Source of the DNA: Elysia crispata
Taxonomy: Eukaryota > Mollusca > Gastropoda > Plakobranchidae
Assembly (NCBI GenBank): GCA_033675545.1
Contig: JAWDGP010002498.1
Location: forward strand, 400,001 to 464,000
Reading direction: 5' to 3'
DNA length: 64,000 nt
This document shows positions 1 to 13,445 of this stretch, piece after piece. The notes beneath the pieces were generated by a model that ran no database searches, had not been told where the DNA came from, and worked only from the letters and a program-made list of their open reading frames with translations. Positions within the stretch are counted from its first letter, which is position 1; every line of letters starts with the position of its first letter. The translations under genes and the position numbers were made by a program.

Positions 1-822
1 AAGAAGTTTATTTAAATATAAAACAGTTTGTACGCTATTCTACCTGCGTACTGTAGGACGTTGATAGTTGAACTTCTCCTTTTATATATTGATGTCAAAA
101 ATGTATAACTGGAAAGACATTTCAAAAGCATGTTGTGATTGGCAATATGTTACTAATCTTGTATATTGACATCTTTGATGTTATGTAAGTAATAAATACA
201 TGCAATATTTCTAATCTATTCCTTTATGTACCGGGGCTGGAAAGGCCACACAGAGTTGGGAAAAGGTGAAGAAGCTAGAGAATTCTTGAAGGTCCTAAGG
301 TTGCAGATCTCTAAAAGATATATGCTAGTTCTCTCAGAATATTGGCTTAATACTGTCACTAGTCATTTTCAAAGCAACTATCTACTGTGCAAACTTTTAT
401 CACTTTCATAAATAAGTTTGAACTCTTCGTTATAATTTTAAAAAATGCGTGTGCCCAAAATAAGTTCACTTTTCAAATTAACAATTAACAAGAGCGGTCG
501 TGTAGTGATTTTCATTTAACATTTTTAACCCTTCCTTGAAATGTGGACATGAAACATGTAAACCGAGAAAAAATCATTTTTGGCCAGTTAAAAATGCTGT
601 TTCAAACTTTTCATGAACGAAAATTGATTTTGGACTTTGAATATACTACCTGTACATGGTGTAGTAATGTTTTCACAAAGAATGAATTGCATGCTCAGAT
701 ATTTAAAATTAATAGCAAGACTGAGAGGTTTTCTTCATCTTTTCCATCAGGCCTTCTAATTTTGGGCAAGAAATCCCTTTTAACGCCGAAAAAATTGATA
801 GACTCATCATATACATACCGTA
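1..822. other. AT-rich intergenic stretch, no gene seen
   Basis: Only short open frames without splice sites, domain similarity or coding-like composition are visible. The frame starting at 226 (61 codons) is not supported by anything but its openness. Confidence 0.5.
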
Positions 823-1000
<178 letters not shown>

Positions 1001-1813
1001 TTGTTAGCATTATTATTCTGTGATTTCTTACGGCAGAATTGCGGTCTTAGCAATGTATAGGATATAATTTCAAATTTTATAAAAATCAGGGATATTTTAT
1101 AATTATTTTTTTTAAGTCCTATTGACTGAACCAACCTCTTAACTTCATCCAATAATATTTTTCGGTATCATTCGTTACGCACCTGCCGGTAACTAAACCG
1201 CCATGATGACAGTGAAGACCCGTATCTGGCACTCAAAGTTGGATCTAAATATAAATTCAGAATCTTAGCACAAAACAGAAACATCCTTAAAAGGTTGAAC
1301 TTAGCGATCTTCCCAGAACATTGGGATAATATTGAAGCTTAATGTGAAATGCGAATACGGAAGTGTTACGCCAACGATGGTGGAGGCCTAGATTCGGCAT
1401 CTCACGTCAGATTGATTGAATGTAAAACTAAAGCGAACATGATCATTTAATGTCACATTCAATTTTATGATTAGATTATCTGCACCAAGAATTGATTTAC
1501 ATCTGCATCTAAAATCTAATACACCGTATACAGAAAGAAGTAATACTTTGTTTTAAGTTACTTACCAGAGCTAGCAAGACTGGCCAAAGTAACATGAACA
1601 ATTGTGTGGATGGCTTCTGTTTATCTTATATGCCGTATGACTCAACCACTTCCAGATTGTTTAAAATCCTCAGAAAAGTATAAGATACTTTATTACATAT
1701 CAATCAAACACGTTAATGCTAATCTTTAAAAAGCAGCTGTTTTTTTTTTTTCAAATAATCAGTTTTTGTTTTTCGTTTGTTTTTTCGAAACCGGTAAATA
1801 ATAATTATGGGCC

Positions 1814-1884
1814 TGTAAATTGAACCCTCTTAAATCGAAGTTTAAATCCATTCCCAAACAATTCGAATTATGACGTTTCCACTG
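1814..1884. mobile_element. Pogo-like DNA transposon end (solo terminus)
   Basis: The stretch ends in TTTCCACTG followed by TA, the inverted form of a CAGTGGAAA end next to a TA target, as in pogo/Tigger elements. It shares most of its bases with 34641-34708, including tgtaaat at the inner end, cctctta, cgaagttt and cattccca. No partner end is visible nearby, so this is a truncated copy or a very small internally deleted element. Confidence 0.55.
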
Positions 1885-2756
1885 TATGTACATTTTAATT
1901 AACTTTTTTTAATTTGTAAATTATAATCAATTTAGAATGCATCCTATCATGGTTAAGAATGCTTTTTTTTTTCTTTTTTCATATCATGCCTATTTAGCTA
2001 GTTAAGAACAATGTGTTACGTGTACATGTATTTGTTAGAGGTCTTGTAAATGTAATTCCTACATGAGCTAGAATAGAACGAGTTGCTCTCATTATAAATA
2101 AGACTTATTTATTCACATATTTACATTATTTGCTTCGGGTATCCTAATATTGCTGAAAGTATATAAAGAATTTGAGAAATGGGCCAATGATGTACCTATA
2201 CCAGTTTTAATGTTGGTGATAGATCTCCTGAGTTTGTTCTTACAAAACTTCATAATGGATGCAAATCAAGCCTCCCACATGTCTATCTTGCTACAATGTA
2301 TATAAAATGGAAATCCAGAGGAAATAATCACTCTATTATGACTACTCCATAGTCTATGGCAAAAAAAAGAAGTCAAAGGCTTTCAGGACTTAATGATTTA
2401 CTAACGTATTCTTTATAAACTAGTTCTTTTCGATAACATGAGAGGTTAAAAATAATATAGTATTAAAGGCTGCCTATGTTAATGGTCGTTTTGTATTTGT
2501 TTAAAAATTTTGAAATTTTTAAAATCGATTCTGCAGAAAGCATTGACAGCTATTGCTTGTTAGTGTAGACGTATATTCTCTGTGAATGCATATGATTGAT
2601 ATACTTACAGATTAGATTAGAAAGTATCATCACTGATTTGGTTAACTTTTTCAGTTCTTGCCATGTGTCAAATTTAGAAAGATCTTAAGGAATTCTTTGC
2701 GTCAACAACAAATCAGGTAATCTAGTTAAGGAACAATAAATGCATGGCTCTCCTCC

Positions 2757-2798
2757 CTCACTCACTCTCTCTCTGTCTTTCTCTCTGTTTCTATACAT

Positions 2799-2826
<28 letters not shown>
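2757..2826. repeat. CT-rich microsatellite
   Basis: Impure ctcactctctct and tctctgtttct stretches lead into a pure (CT)n run. It lies in intergenic DNA. Confidence 0.9.
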
Positions 2827-2830
<4 letters not shown>

Positions 2831-3908
2831 CACCAAATCCATAATTAATTAAGAAAAATATGTTTTTGTTTAATTTTTTTCTCATTATTTACATTTTCTC
2901 TATGACCATATCCTTATTGTGTAATACCCAGTACGTGGACGCACATAATTGTCCTACATGACATTTTAAAATCAAGATTCTAACATTTTTCAGTTCACTT
3001 TCACAATAATAAGTTGCCTTGAGATGGTTACAGAAAGAAGTAAAGCTCATACTAAAACTTTCTACACATGTCAATCCTAGTTTGCTCTATGGTTAAGTTT
3101 AAGAAGGAAAAAAACCAACTGACATTTAATTATTTGTAAAAGATGAGACTCATCAAATACACCTATTTTTAAATTGTAAACACAGACAGACTGTCAAATG
3201 CATTTAAAGAAGATCGAGGCTTAGAAAGACTAATTAAAAGGAAGAAATAAAAGTGAGAAAGGGAAATTTATTCATGGTACTGAACATTGTTAAGGGATTC
3301 TGATAAAAATTCTTACACTATAATACCAACTTAATTTAGATCTCACATTTATTCATTTATCAAAATTCAACCAAAATCAAAAGGTAGCACCATACATTGC
3401 TCTTCCAAAGTTTCACTGAATATGTCCAATTGTAAGAAAAGGGGGGAGTCATAGAGAAATAAAAGGAAACATAATATCAAGTCTTTAATGACATTTAAAT
3501 TAATGTCTTCCTCCTCCACAAAAGCATCAACATTGTTCTTTATGATGCTTTAAATAATTTGTACACTAAAACATTGTGTCTTGTGTTAGTTTGTTTGATA
3601 ATAAAATCAAGTTAGAATTTAGGGTAATAAAGGATCAACTGATAAGAATGCTCATGTTGAAAAAATTGAGTATCAAGTGTGAATGAAGTTCTATGTACAA
3701 TTTCTCTCAGTATTTTAAATACTACTAGATGGCTTGATATTATTATGAAAAGTCTATCTAATACAGGTACCTACTGACTTTTTGAGAGGTTGAGAAATAA
3801 GTTTAGACATAAGATATGAGTGTTTCATGTCCTCTCATTGACATTGGTCTTTCCATATGGTATTGCTTTCTGGGAATTATTATTGTAGATGTTGTTTTGA
3901 TCTTACAG

Positions 3909-4058
3909 TCAACACTTTACATATCAATCTTTAAAAAAAAAAACACTTACATTGAAAGCAATGCCACTGAGAAAAAAGATAAACCAAGCAAAAAAAATAA
4001 CATCCGGCATAATGAATACAAAGATGGCTTTGACGATATTAGTAGTAGCAATACATAA
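3909..4058 (+). CDS. Possible terminal exon of an unidentified plus-strand gene
   Basis: A good acceptor (gttttgatcttacag) ends at 3908 and is followed by an open frame of 49 codons to a TAA at 4056-4058. The frame begins STLYISIFKKKN and ends DGFDDISSSNT. It is lysine-, asparagine- and acid-rich, as in a cytoplasmic tail. An upstream continuation of the same frame from 3816 would add a hydrophobic segment (WYCFLGIIIVDVVLIL) resembling a membrane helix. A possible polyadenylation signal (aataaa) follows near 4172. No earlier exon was found to the left, and I do not recognise the protein. It would be convergent with the Myb-like gene. It may equally be chance. Confidence 0.22.
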   Translation, partial: STLYISIFKKKNTYIESNATEKKDKPSKKNNIRHNEYKDGFDDISSSNT

Positions 4059-5566
4059 TATTATATATATTTTCTTGAAAGTAAACAAAATCATCCTATT
4101 AAAAATGGTATGACTTTTATTTTTATACATTATGTACATTCAAAAGATATTTCATGTTTGAAAAATGACCAATAAAGTTTGTACTGCAGTTAGACCATAA
4201 TAAAACTGAATCACAGTGAAACATATTTTGCACTTGTATTTCAGTCTTTCTCTATTATTTTAATAACTTAAAAATTTATAATTATTATGAGGTCTAAGAA
4301 ATACATATATTGCTACAAAAATTAATGCAGAAAATGTCCCAATTTAATGAAACGTTCTTTTTTTATACACTTTTCTAACTTGAGTAAAAAAAAAAAAGGC
4401 AAAGAAAGAAAAGCTTTCTCTTTCAAATCAAAAGCTTTTATAATAACCCAGCAGTTTTCTGATATTCCTAATTCTGTCTTACAACAAGTCCAAACAAGCT
4501 CTGTCATATTGCTATTCACAATCCCTAGAGGGTCGTGCCTGAATATTTAAAAATGATATAATAAAATACCATTTTTATTCATACTCCCATTTGTTAACCA
4601 ATGCTACTCTTACAATGCCTATCACTTGTGCCAAGTATTTGTTATACACATTGGCTCTACATGGAGATTAAAAAGTGGAAATGTTATGTTCATTTTGAAA
4701 TGCCCATCTATATAGGTTTAAAATAAAATAAACTCCATGCGGATGATGCCTGATAATTTATCCCCATCAGACTCTCTATATTTTTTGCCAAGCAAAACAG
4801 AATCTGTCTTATTGTTTTAGCAATTTTAGAATTGAGATTATCTTAAAAATATATAATAAAATTAGGGTACTGTACAGTTTGGTTAATTTGAATTCTTCCA
4901 AGTTCTTATTTTCCTGATTCTAATTATTTGGACTCTTCTCAAATAATCATTTACTAAACTAGATCTAATATTTAAAACTTACTAAGTTCTTTGAATTTGA
5001 TATCAAGCTTAGATCTACTTTAGAAATTCATCTTTTTTGGGCTTTACTTCCATGATTTAATAAAAAACTGAGAAAACTATATATTTAAATTTTAAAATTT
5101 TGCAACTCTTCTTTTTATCAATATAGGGTGTATACGAAACAAAAGTGAAACCTATGTAAGGAGGCTCTTGAGCAATACATTTTTTAAGTAAGAAAATGCA
5201 ACATTCAAATTTGAAAAATTATGGCTCTGGCAATACTCAATTATGGCGAATTTTATAGAAAGGCCTGACTGAAAATGCTGAATGCTTACTATTAGTTTAT
5301 CTTTCATGAAATTATCAAAGCAATTTAATAAATTTTGCCAAAGACATGTCTCAGAGCATAAATATTTCAGGTCATGGTTGTCAACTCACATTGACTATGC
5401 CCACTGATTTTTTTAGAGAAATATTGACAAATTTTTGTCAAAAAGGGATCATTGCACTGTATTGTTCTAAATTTTGGGTCCATTTATTTCACATAGACCA
5501 CAAGGTTTCATAGGGATGAGAGAATATTAGATGAAAATTAATGGAAAAAAGTGAAGCCCCATCATT
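4059..5566. other. Intergenic stretch, nothing recognised
   Basis: AT-rich sequence with short frames only; no domain, repeat family or RNA gene could be supported. Confidence 0.5.
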
Positions 5567-5572
5567 TTTATT
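5567..5572 (-). terminator. Candidate polyadenylation signal for the Myb-like gene
   Basis: Reads AATAAA on the minus strand, about 320 bases past the stop codon of the Myb-like gene. It is chosen by position and motif only. Confidence 0.35.
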
Positions 5573-5685
5573 CTTTATCATTGCTTTCATATTAATATTC
5601 AATAATGATATGATACCTGGGAGATATTTACAGCCCCAGCCACTTTAACGTACATGTACTTGATACAGTATAGGTGTTCAAAAAG

Positions 5686-5870
5686 CAGCATGATTTTTCA
5701 ATCTGTATTATTTTTATCGACTTCATTTTCTGATGATGTGACAACTATTGTATCTAAAAGTTTTGTAAAAAGTGACCTTGATTTCTACTATTCTTTTATG
5801 AGGATCTGTAATAACTTTCGAGTTTTGTGCAGTTCATTCCAAGCAAACTTTGCAAACCCTATAAATTTGT
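5686..5870 (-). pseudogene. Decayed tandem copy of the end of the Myb-like last exon
   Basis: This stretch is a diverged direct repeat of about 5876-6063, the C-terminal coding end of the Myb-like gene, offset by 190-193 bases. Shared words include cttcattttctg, ttttatgagg, taataactttcgagttttgtg and tttgcaaaccct. The copy lies just downstream of the functional stop. On the minus strand it no longer keeps a continuous frame: the region matching the basic coil (FAKLVRKEQHKTRKLL) carries stops and substitutions. It was probably made by local tandem duplication and is now part of the 3' untranslated or flanking sequence. Which copy is ancestral cannot be told from this window; only the upstream copy is in frame with the rest of the gene. 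Confidence 0.8.
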
Positions 5871-5890
5871 TCAAAGAGCATCACAATTTT

Positions 5891-8800
5891 TCAACCCGTT
5901 TTTTGATCAACTTCATTTTCTGGGGACGTGACTACAATTATTGTACCTAAGAGTTTTTCAAATAGTGACGTTGATTTCTGCTGCTCTTTTATGAGGGTCT
6001 TTAATAACTTTCGAGTTTTGTGCTGTTCTTTTCTGACTAACTTTGCAAACCCTCTATATTTGACAGGCATTTTTGACATTTCAAGTTTCCTTCTTTGAGA
6101 TTTGAATGATTTACTTTGCATCTTTCTATCTTTGTACCCAGACAGTTCTTCAACATTGCTCCCTTCAATGTTGCTGACACGGACTTCCTCTAGCTCGTTT
6201 TCAAACAATCTTCTATCTGGAGACTCCTCCTCTTCCTTCAAATTTTCATATGTATTAGCCTGGCTTGCTTTAGAGGCTTTTTGAGCTGTCCTAGCACAGC
6301 CCTGCCCTCGAACATGTTTTGTATTTTGCTTGTCAGGGACGATTTCAGCCTGGTCTTCTTTTTCTTGCTTCACTATTACTTGTGAATGTTCCATGACTTC
6401 TGACAAGAGACTTTCTGCATTTTTATTCTCAGCAATTCTTTTCAATGTCATATATTTGACAGACGTCTTTTCCAAGGCTTGTTTCATTGCATCAAAGTAT
6501 TGCCATCTAAAGTTCTTCCTTTTGTCATTCACTAACTCATAAAATCTGGAGGAGGAAAGAGTGCAAAGAGTTAATTTTTAAACTAGAACATGAGGGGGGA
6601 AAGAATGCAAAGAATTCATTTTCAATGGCAAACAGAGATGTTTCTGCAATTGTCTTAATTAAAATATGGATAAGAGGAAAACTATATTTTAATCCTGGTG
6701 AACAGAGAGTTTTGTAAGTTGAATAGCTAGGTGCATTTATCTAAATGTATGATTTGCACCTCAATTGAAACTCTGATTTATCATTGAAACTGATGTTTGA
6801 ATCAATCTTTATTAAGTCCTAGTCTTTTCTTTTCAAGATCTTTTTTTTTTAATGAATACAGAAGACCTTAGCACTTAAATGAGATCATTGCCCTTACCAT
6901 AATAATTGGTTATCATCTGTACAGTGCTTTGTAAAATGCAAAGCTTTAAATTTTTAATCAAAAACTCTAAAAACTACAAAAATCTTTTTAAAATAAATAT
7001 ATTTGGTTCACTAGGTGTAATTGCAAGAGGCAAAAATAATATGGGAGTTAAAAAACCAATTTGGTATAGTAAATTTTTTTCGTTATATGTTCTTGATGTA
7101 ACAGTGTTTTACTCTACTTTTTTTTTCATTCTTAGCTGAATATTTCATTAATCAAAGAAGAGGTTGATTTAAATATGCCTAATTGAATGCTGATGCAGAA
7201 AAATGTGTGACTCAACGATACAAACTGCTTTATTAAAAGGATTACATTAGATGTCCTTTTTCTGCTTTAAATGTCTTGAACCTACATAAACTGATTGCAA
7301 GAAGTGAAAAAGAGTCTTAAATTAAAATATTAAAATCTAGGATTGACTTTTTCCACTAATGGAGGATTCTCAAAGAAGACAAAAAGATAATTAAAATCTC
7401 ATCATGTTCTTTCACAGACCTGTCCTTTCAGAATATTGAAAAAAAAAGGCAACATTGCCAATATAAATTTTGTTGCAGTTATTTTAAGGCAGTAAAATTA
7501 CATTTGAGGCCATTATACCATTCAGGGCAATATCCGTTTTAAAAGTTAATTGAATATATTATGCTTCATGGATAGCATTGTTAATCTCCAATTGAAAAAA
7601 CAAAACCAAAAAAAAAAAGGCTGGGCATTCAAAATAAATCTCATAATTTCAAATTGTTTACGCTGGAAGGATCATATCATACAGAGGAGTCTAGTGAAAG
7701 TCAACACCTTGTGAAGAGGACTGTTTGTTGAATTTAAACAAGACTTGACTCCAACCATACTTAGGAAAACAAAATGGGACTGCACAAAGGGATTGCTAGG
7801 AAGCAAGAATTTCTCTTTAAGATTTTGATGATATAATTGGTGGATTCTGCTGTACTTTTTAAAAAATTTGTGTATAATATATGTAAATCATTACATGTAC
7901 TGTTCAATTTAAAGTTGGCTCTTTTTTTTCAATTTCTTTTTTAAGATATTTCATATCTTAACATTGGTAAACATCAGCTCCATTAGAGTCACAACTAATC
8001 ATAATTTCTTACAGATAAATTTATCTTATACAGAATAAAAGAGTGTAAAATATTTTAAATGGATTTTGTAAACCATTCCTTTGGTCTAGTTTTTAGGCCA
8101 CACGTCCAATGAGAAAATGTTACGTAAATTATTTCCAGTTTCTCAATCAAATTTATAGCAGTCAGATTTTGAAAGGTTGCACAATACCAAACAAGACCAT
8201 AAGGTAAATTTCAAGCATTCAAAACCAAGGTATGGCTTTTCAGGGTACAGCAAATAAACACCATTCCTTATCATAAAGTTCTAGAAAAGATTACCTAGTT
8301 AGAAGGATCCTTTAATAAATAAAGTGCATAGTCTTGTAAAAAATAATTTTTTTCATCTTTGATTAGTTCAAAATTAAGTTTATCAGACTATAGGCACTTT
8401 TTAGAAGATACTGTAAAGTGGGTTAAACCTGATCATGGAGACTGGAATCCACTGTAGTCTATGCTCACAACCTTCCTATCTCATTTTTTTTTTGTCAATT
8501 AAATCTTTTCGCATGCACCTTAAATTTCAAGCCAGACTTGCATAATTATGCAACTGCAACAAAACCCAAAAGAGAAAAATTGGAAGTGATACAATAAAAT
8601 TAAGTTATTGCACATTCTTTCTTCTGAGAGGCCCAACTGTCATGCTTTCTATAGTTTGTTGGTGCTAAAAGTAGACCTGGACTTTCAGCATCACTATCTG
8701 TTTATCAAGCTTACCGAGATTTCAAGTGCCTCCACTTGTTGTCACAGGCTTCTCCAGTAAAATTGTAGCCCAATGCACTTAGTTGATCTGAGACTTTCCG

Positions 8801-11800
8801 CCAAACAGCCACTTTTTTTACTGATGGATTGGCTAAAGTGATTCCTTTTTCTACCACAAATGAAATCAATGCAAGTGTACTCTTCTCATCCCATTCTGAG
8901 CACTCTGTAAAAAAACGGCAAATAAAAAATATAAAAAAAAAGAAAATGGTCACAGTAAATTGAAGTAAACATGAATCATTAATCACTGACCATTAATCAA
9001 ATTTATTTTTTTACAACGGCCTCAAATTCATTCTTGGAACAAATAAAAAAATTAATAAGAAAAAATATGTTTGTAGTTGTTTTTTTTTTTTTTTGTACTT
9101 ATTTTGGACATCTATTTTGTAAAAGGCAACTTTGATTTCTATCTCTTCCAAACCTCTTGATGTATAGTAATGAAGTTAACTAAAATTTAATCTCCATAGA
9201 TCAGCGTCCCACAAGGTACAAAGTTTCAAGGTTCTATATGCATGTATTTTAAAACTATGCTTTGAGTGTCTGTGGAGATAAATCAATTATTGTTGTAAAT
9301 TTGCTTTCTTTCATGTAGTTGTATGTCTCTGTAGGAGATATATCTGTTATTGTTGTAAAGTTGGCTTTTTGTTAATGTAGATGTGTAGCTTTGAAGGAGA
9401 TAAATCTGTTATGAATGTGAAGTTTGTAGTTTTTTTCCCCACCTGTTCATTTGTATTTCATAAAGTCATACATAATAGCACATGTAAAAAATTAAAAGTG
9501 CTCTGATTTTTGTTTAAAAGAACAGCATAGTATCATATTGCATAACATTCTCAATTACATTTTAAGTAAAGGATAAATGTGTGTTTACTTTTACTAGGAG
9601 TACAGAACATAATAAAAACCATACACACCCTGGGACAAGACCTGAACATGTCTCTGTTTCCCATCACTTTCATGACTACAGTGTTTTAAGACCCAAACAT
9701 TTTAATAACTGAAACAATATACTGAAAGTAGAATTTTAATTTATTTATTTTAATTTTTTTTCTTACCTCAGAATAATAGAATGTCCCAAAAGATTTTCAG
9801 TACCTAACCCCTTATCACTGCTCTTAGAAACAAAATGAAACAAACATTTAAAATTTTTAAAAGTTTTCACAGGCATAAACAGAAAGGGCATGTGCCAATA
9901 TTTTAATACATCATAACTCATAACAGGAAAAACTCACTGTTTAAACTTGGTGCATCACAATTATTAAGTGTGTCCACTTCTGTTGACAAAACCCGAATCA
10001 ATTTTCCTAGGTTAGAAGAAAAAAACATTTGTTTAACACTATGATTAATACTTAAATTCATACTATTAAAAACAATTTTTTAAGACATTTAATCTGGTTT
10101 TTTTTTTCTCTCATACACGAAGTTAATATTCAGGTTATGGTGAAATCGATAAATTCAAATCAAATGTCACTTGATATGGAGTATCAACAATCAACCTGAA
10201 CAAAACATAAATAAGCTGAATGGTGTCTAACTCAGTGTGATGCAACTGAAATGGATGGGAGATAACAGGTGGGAATAGTATTCCATATACTTAGGCTTGA
10301 ATTAAAACTGTTGGGATCTATGGGTCAAATTAGACAGTCCTTGCGTTTGGGTCAGCATTGGATTGACAGCTTATCAATAAAACGCAGTTTCCTTTAGGTA
10401 TTGGTTTTTTGCCATGATGTAACATGTTAGTGCAAAACTAGATAAGCTACCAAATTATGCAAAGAAGTGGTTGTAAAATATGAGTTTCAGCTGCTTTGAT
10501 GAAACGCAATATGATACAGCAACTAAAAAGCACAGAAACGGGTTTGCAAAAAAGGGCTTTTTGTTATATATTATAAACGGGGCAAAGTACTCTGCATCGT
10601 GACTTTGAAAGAGGCTAGTTTTCTTGTATTGGTCTGGAATAGTCAATAATTGTTGCCATAGGATTTGGAATTGCTTAAAAAAAAACTCTTATCCAAATTA
10701 AGTTTACAATTTTCCCTTTATTTTGTCTAATACTGGATCCCTTATCCCAAAAACATTGTTAATTTGGTGATTTGAAGATTTGTAAAAAGGATTACAAGAT
10801 GGTTATTCATTTCTATGTACATTAATATCAAGATATCCTGTCACACTTACGATATCCTACAATAAATTCATGAACAGTTTTCTAAGACCACTGTGATCAG
10901 CCTATGGTGTGAAAGAACAGAATACTAAAAGTCTAAATTCTTGACTTTGTTCTTTTATTATAAACAGAGTTTGATAATGTCTCCAACCAGCCTACATGCA
11001 TATATATATATAGCAATTAGTGGGCTTAGGCTGTAGCAGGATCCACAGGAAAAATATAATTTAATGAGGCATTTATGTTGAAAACCTTGAAATGGAAGGA
11101 AGAGGTTACCTAAAGGGAAAGGCTTCAAAGGAGAACATTATCTTTTTCCTCATCTCTCCTGGTGCCACATAATTTCCCTTTACTTCCAGTAAAATATAAA
11201 TTAAAGAGGGTCAATACTATGGTTGCAGAAATGTTTTATTTTAGATACCATTTTGCCGTTAAGAAATATGCATGTTCAAATTACCTTCTTCATTTGAGAC
11301 AAAAGGCACAAATGGGGCCAGTCCCCACCCTTCAAGTTTTAAGGACTGAACACTGTCATCAGCATATGGAAGATTCCTCACTCTTTTTAAATACTTCGTG
11401 AGGATAGATTCAGCATCTGGCACTTGGTCATCTGGGTACAAAAATTGAAAAATTTAAAGAGGAAAGATTGTGAATAGCAGTGTGAAACAATATTTAGAAT
11501 GACAAATTGATAATACAGCATAATAAATACTCTTCATCTATCAGTGCTTACAATCTTGGCCAACATGTTGGTTTCAGAATTCACACTACTTGTTACCTGA
11601 TCTATGTTCTATTGTTTACATTATTTCAAACATCAAAGTTGCTGGATATACAATGACTGTTGAAAAATTTTACACATTAATATTAAATCCTCGCAAGGAT
11701 TTTGCATGACAAATTGGTATAACAATAGTTACTGTTTGCAGTCATCATGATATTTAGCAGCCTTTATGTATATATAATTATATATAAGTATGAATTCAGA

Positions 11801-12074
11801 AGAAGATATTTGTAACTTACAAATTAAAAGCCTTCAATCATTTTTTTAAAAACCAAGTGCTGCTTATCATATACAGTGATAAGAAACCTGATGTTTAGAT
11901 AATAATGGGTTTACTTTTATAAAAATATGATGAAAAAAAGGGTCCATTTAAATTTCATATCAACACTAAAGTCCCTTGCACCCATGCAATATAGCTAGAT
12001 CCTCACATCTCTCTAATAAGTTCCAAGTTGGGTGATCCAAAACTATGGTGTTGAACAAGACAAAAAAGAGAAAG

Positions 12075-12149
<75 letters not shown>

Positions 12150-13445
12150 TATCTAGGTAAAGCTAACAATATAGTCTAGGAGAAGAAATAAAGAAACAAA
12201 TGGCAATAAGAAAAGCAAAAGATATATACATATATATATATACAAACCTACTCTGTTGGAGGGATTAGTAGGAAATTGGTGCTAGACAAAAATTGAAAGG
12301 GAGGGACAAACATGAAATACATGAATTCAGATCGTGAATGTGAGGGAGATGGGCAATAAGAGTTTAGAGAGAAGGGACTGAGGAAAGGAGGGGTGGTGAA
12401 AAGATAGTTCTAAATCACTAGAGGGAGGGAGATAATCTAGATGGAAAGAGTTTGATAAAGATTGAAGGAGAGTTATAAGTCTGGAACAATAACAATAATG
12501 AAAAAGGATTAATTAAGTTTGTAGGAGACAAACAGAAAGTGACAGTCAAACAACAGAGTTAGATCGATTAGCAATGCCAATCCAAAATTTCAAAGCTGTA
12601 ACATTTACCTACTAATGATTGGAAGTTATAAAGCTTGCTCTCAAAAGAAGAAAACTTTTTAAATTTTGAGAATCGGTCCAGAAAAAAAAAAAGTTATGAG
12701 GATTTAAGTAATCCAAAAATATGTATAGGTGTAAAGAGGAATAAATGGTCCAAAAAATGGACCTTTTTGGTGCTTTGTTTTTTTGTTGTGAAGGAAGTTA
12801 AAACCTCCTAATTTCTTTATTTAGCAATATATTTCCATGAAATTTGACATTTAAGTGTATTTTTTATATAGAATCATAATTTGTCAGAGATAATTTTGAC
12901 AGTTTTGTTTCTAAGGATCAATTTTTGCATAAATTACCCTCTAATCCAAACTCGCGTTCCTTTATTTAGATTGTAAAACCTCCCTAATTCCTATATTTAA
13001 GAAGATATTTCAATAAAATTTTGCAGGCAGAAGTATAATATATGTATCATTTAGTTTCATACTTCGTTAAAAGAAATATAGCATTCATAGGCATTAGTTA
13101 ATTTATGCATAAATTAGCATAAATTACCGTTTTATCATTTCTTTATGTAATTTCAGAAGTTACCACCTCCAAAATGCTCTTAGCATAAGTATCAACCAAG
13201 GTGGTTAAATTGTATTTTTGTTTTGTTTCTTAATTTGTTAAAATCAGCATGGTAAGTTTATGCATAAATTACGCTGATGGCATAAATTATCTTCCATTCT
13301 ACACTTGCTATGTAGAACTAAGTGCCATAATTAGCGACCCAAACCCCTGCAGGTAGCTTTAGTCTAGAGCCATCCTTGCACATCTGAATCCATTATTTGA
13401 GGAATCAGGGCATCCATATTTTTCAACAAGAGCTTCTTTATCCAT
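5891..13445 (-). CDS. Myb/SANT-like (trihelix-type) DNA-binding domain protein, 4 exons
   Basis: The exons are 13445-13382, 11431-11285, 8904-8715 and 6545-5891. Their phases agree and give 351 residues. Residues about 71-160 form a Myb/SANT-like domain of the Myb_DNA-bind_4 type: Trp75, Trp105 and Trp128 are spaced as in three helices, with the family hallmark CDNKWRHLKSRFYEL. The middle (about 185-270) is acidic and polar. Residues about 298-336 form a basic amphipathic helix (RKEQHKTRKLLKTLIKEQQK), as seen at the ends of many such proteins and of transposon-derived relatives. The N-terminus has no recognised domain. A role in binding specific DNA in the nucleus is inferred from the family; the target is unknown. 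The first exon (MDKEALVEKYGCPDSSNNGF) is the least certain part: its donor is a weak GTGCAA, though the phase fits. Exons 2-4 have good splice sites. The gene is head-to-head with MTAP. Confidence 0.82.
9260..9430. repeat. Degenerate ~72-bp tandem repeat
   Basis: Two to three imperfect units share ggagataaatc, tctgttattgttgtaaa and atgtagttgtat words. It lies in the second intron of the Myb-like gene. Confidence 0.6.
12078..12150. repeat. (AT)n-(AG)n compound microsatellite
   Basis: A pure AT run of about 45 bases changes directly into a GA run. It lies in the first intron of the Myb-like gene. A short second (AT)n occurs near 12225-12242. Confidence 0.95.
12795..13275. repeat. Degenerate ~175-bp tandem repeat in intron 1 of the Myb-like gene
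   Basis: Three diverged units share an anchor like aaaacctccctaatt, then tatttaagaagatattt, then tgcataaattacc. The anchors recur at about 12801, 12974 and 13160, and the ends at about 12927, 13107 and 13261. It looks like an old satellite or a transposon-derived array. Confidence 0.6.

Noticed and set aside
9938-10007. A 70-base candidate extra exon of the Myb-like gene with a good donor (GTGAGTT) and acceptor
   Set aside because: All three frames contain a stop. Exon 11431-11285 joins directly to 8904-8715 in phase and gives a continuous protein.
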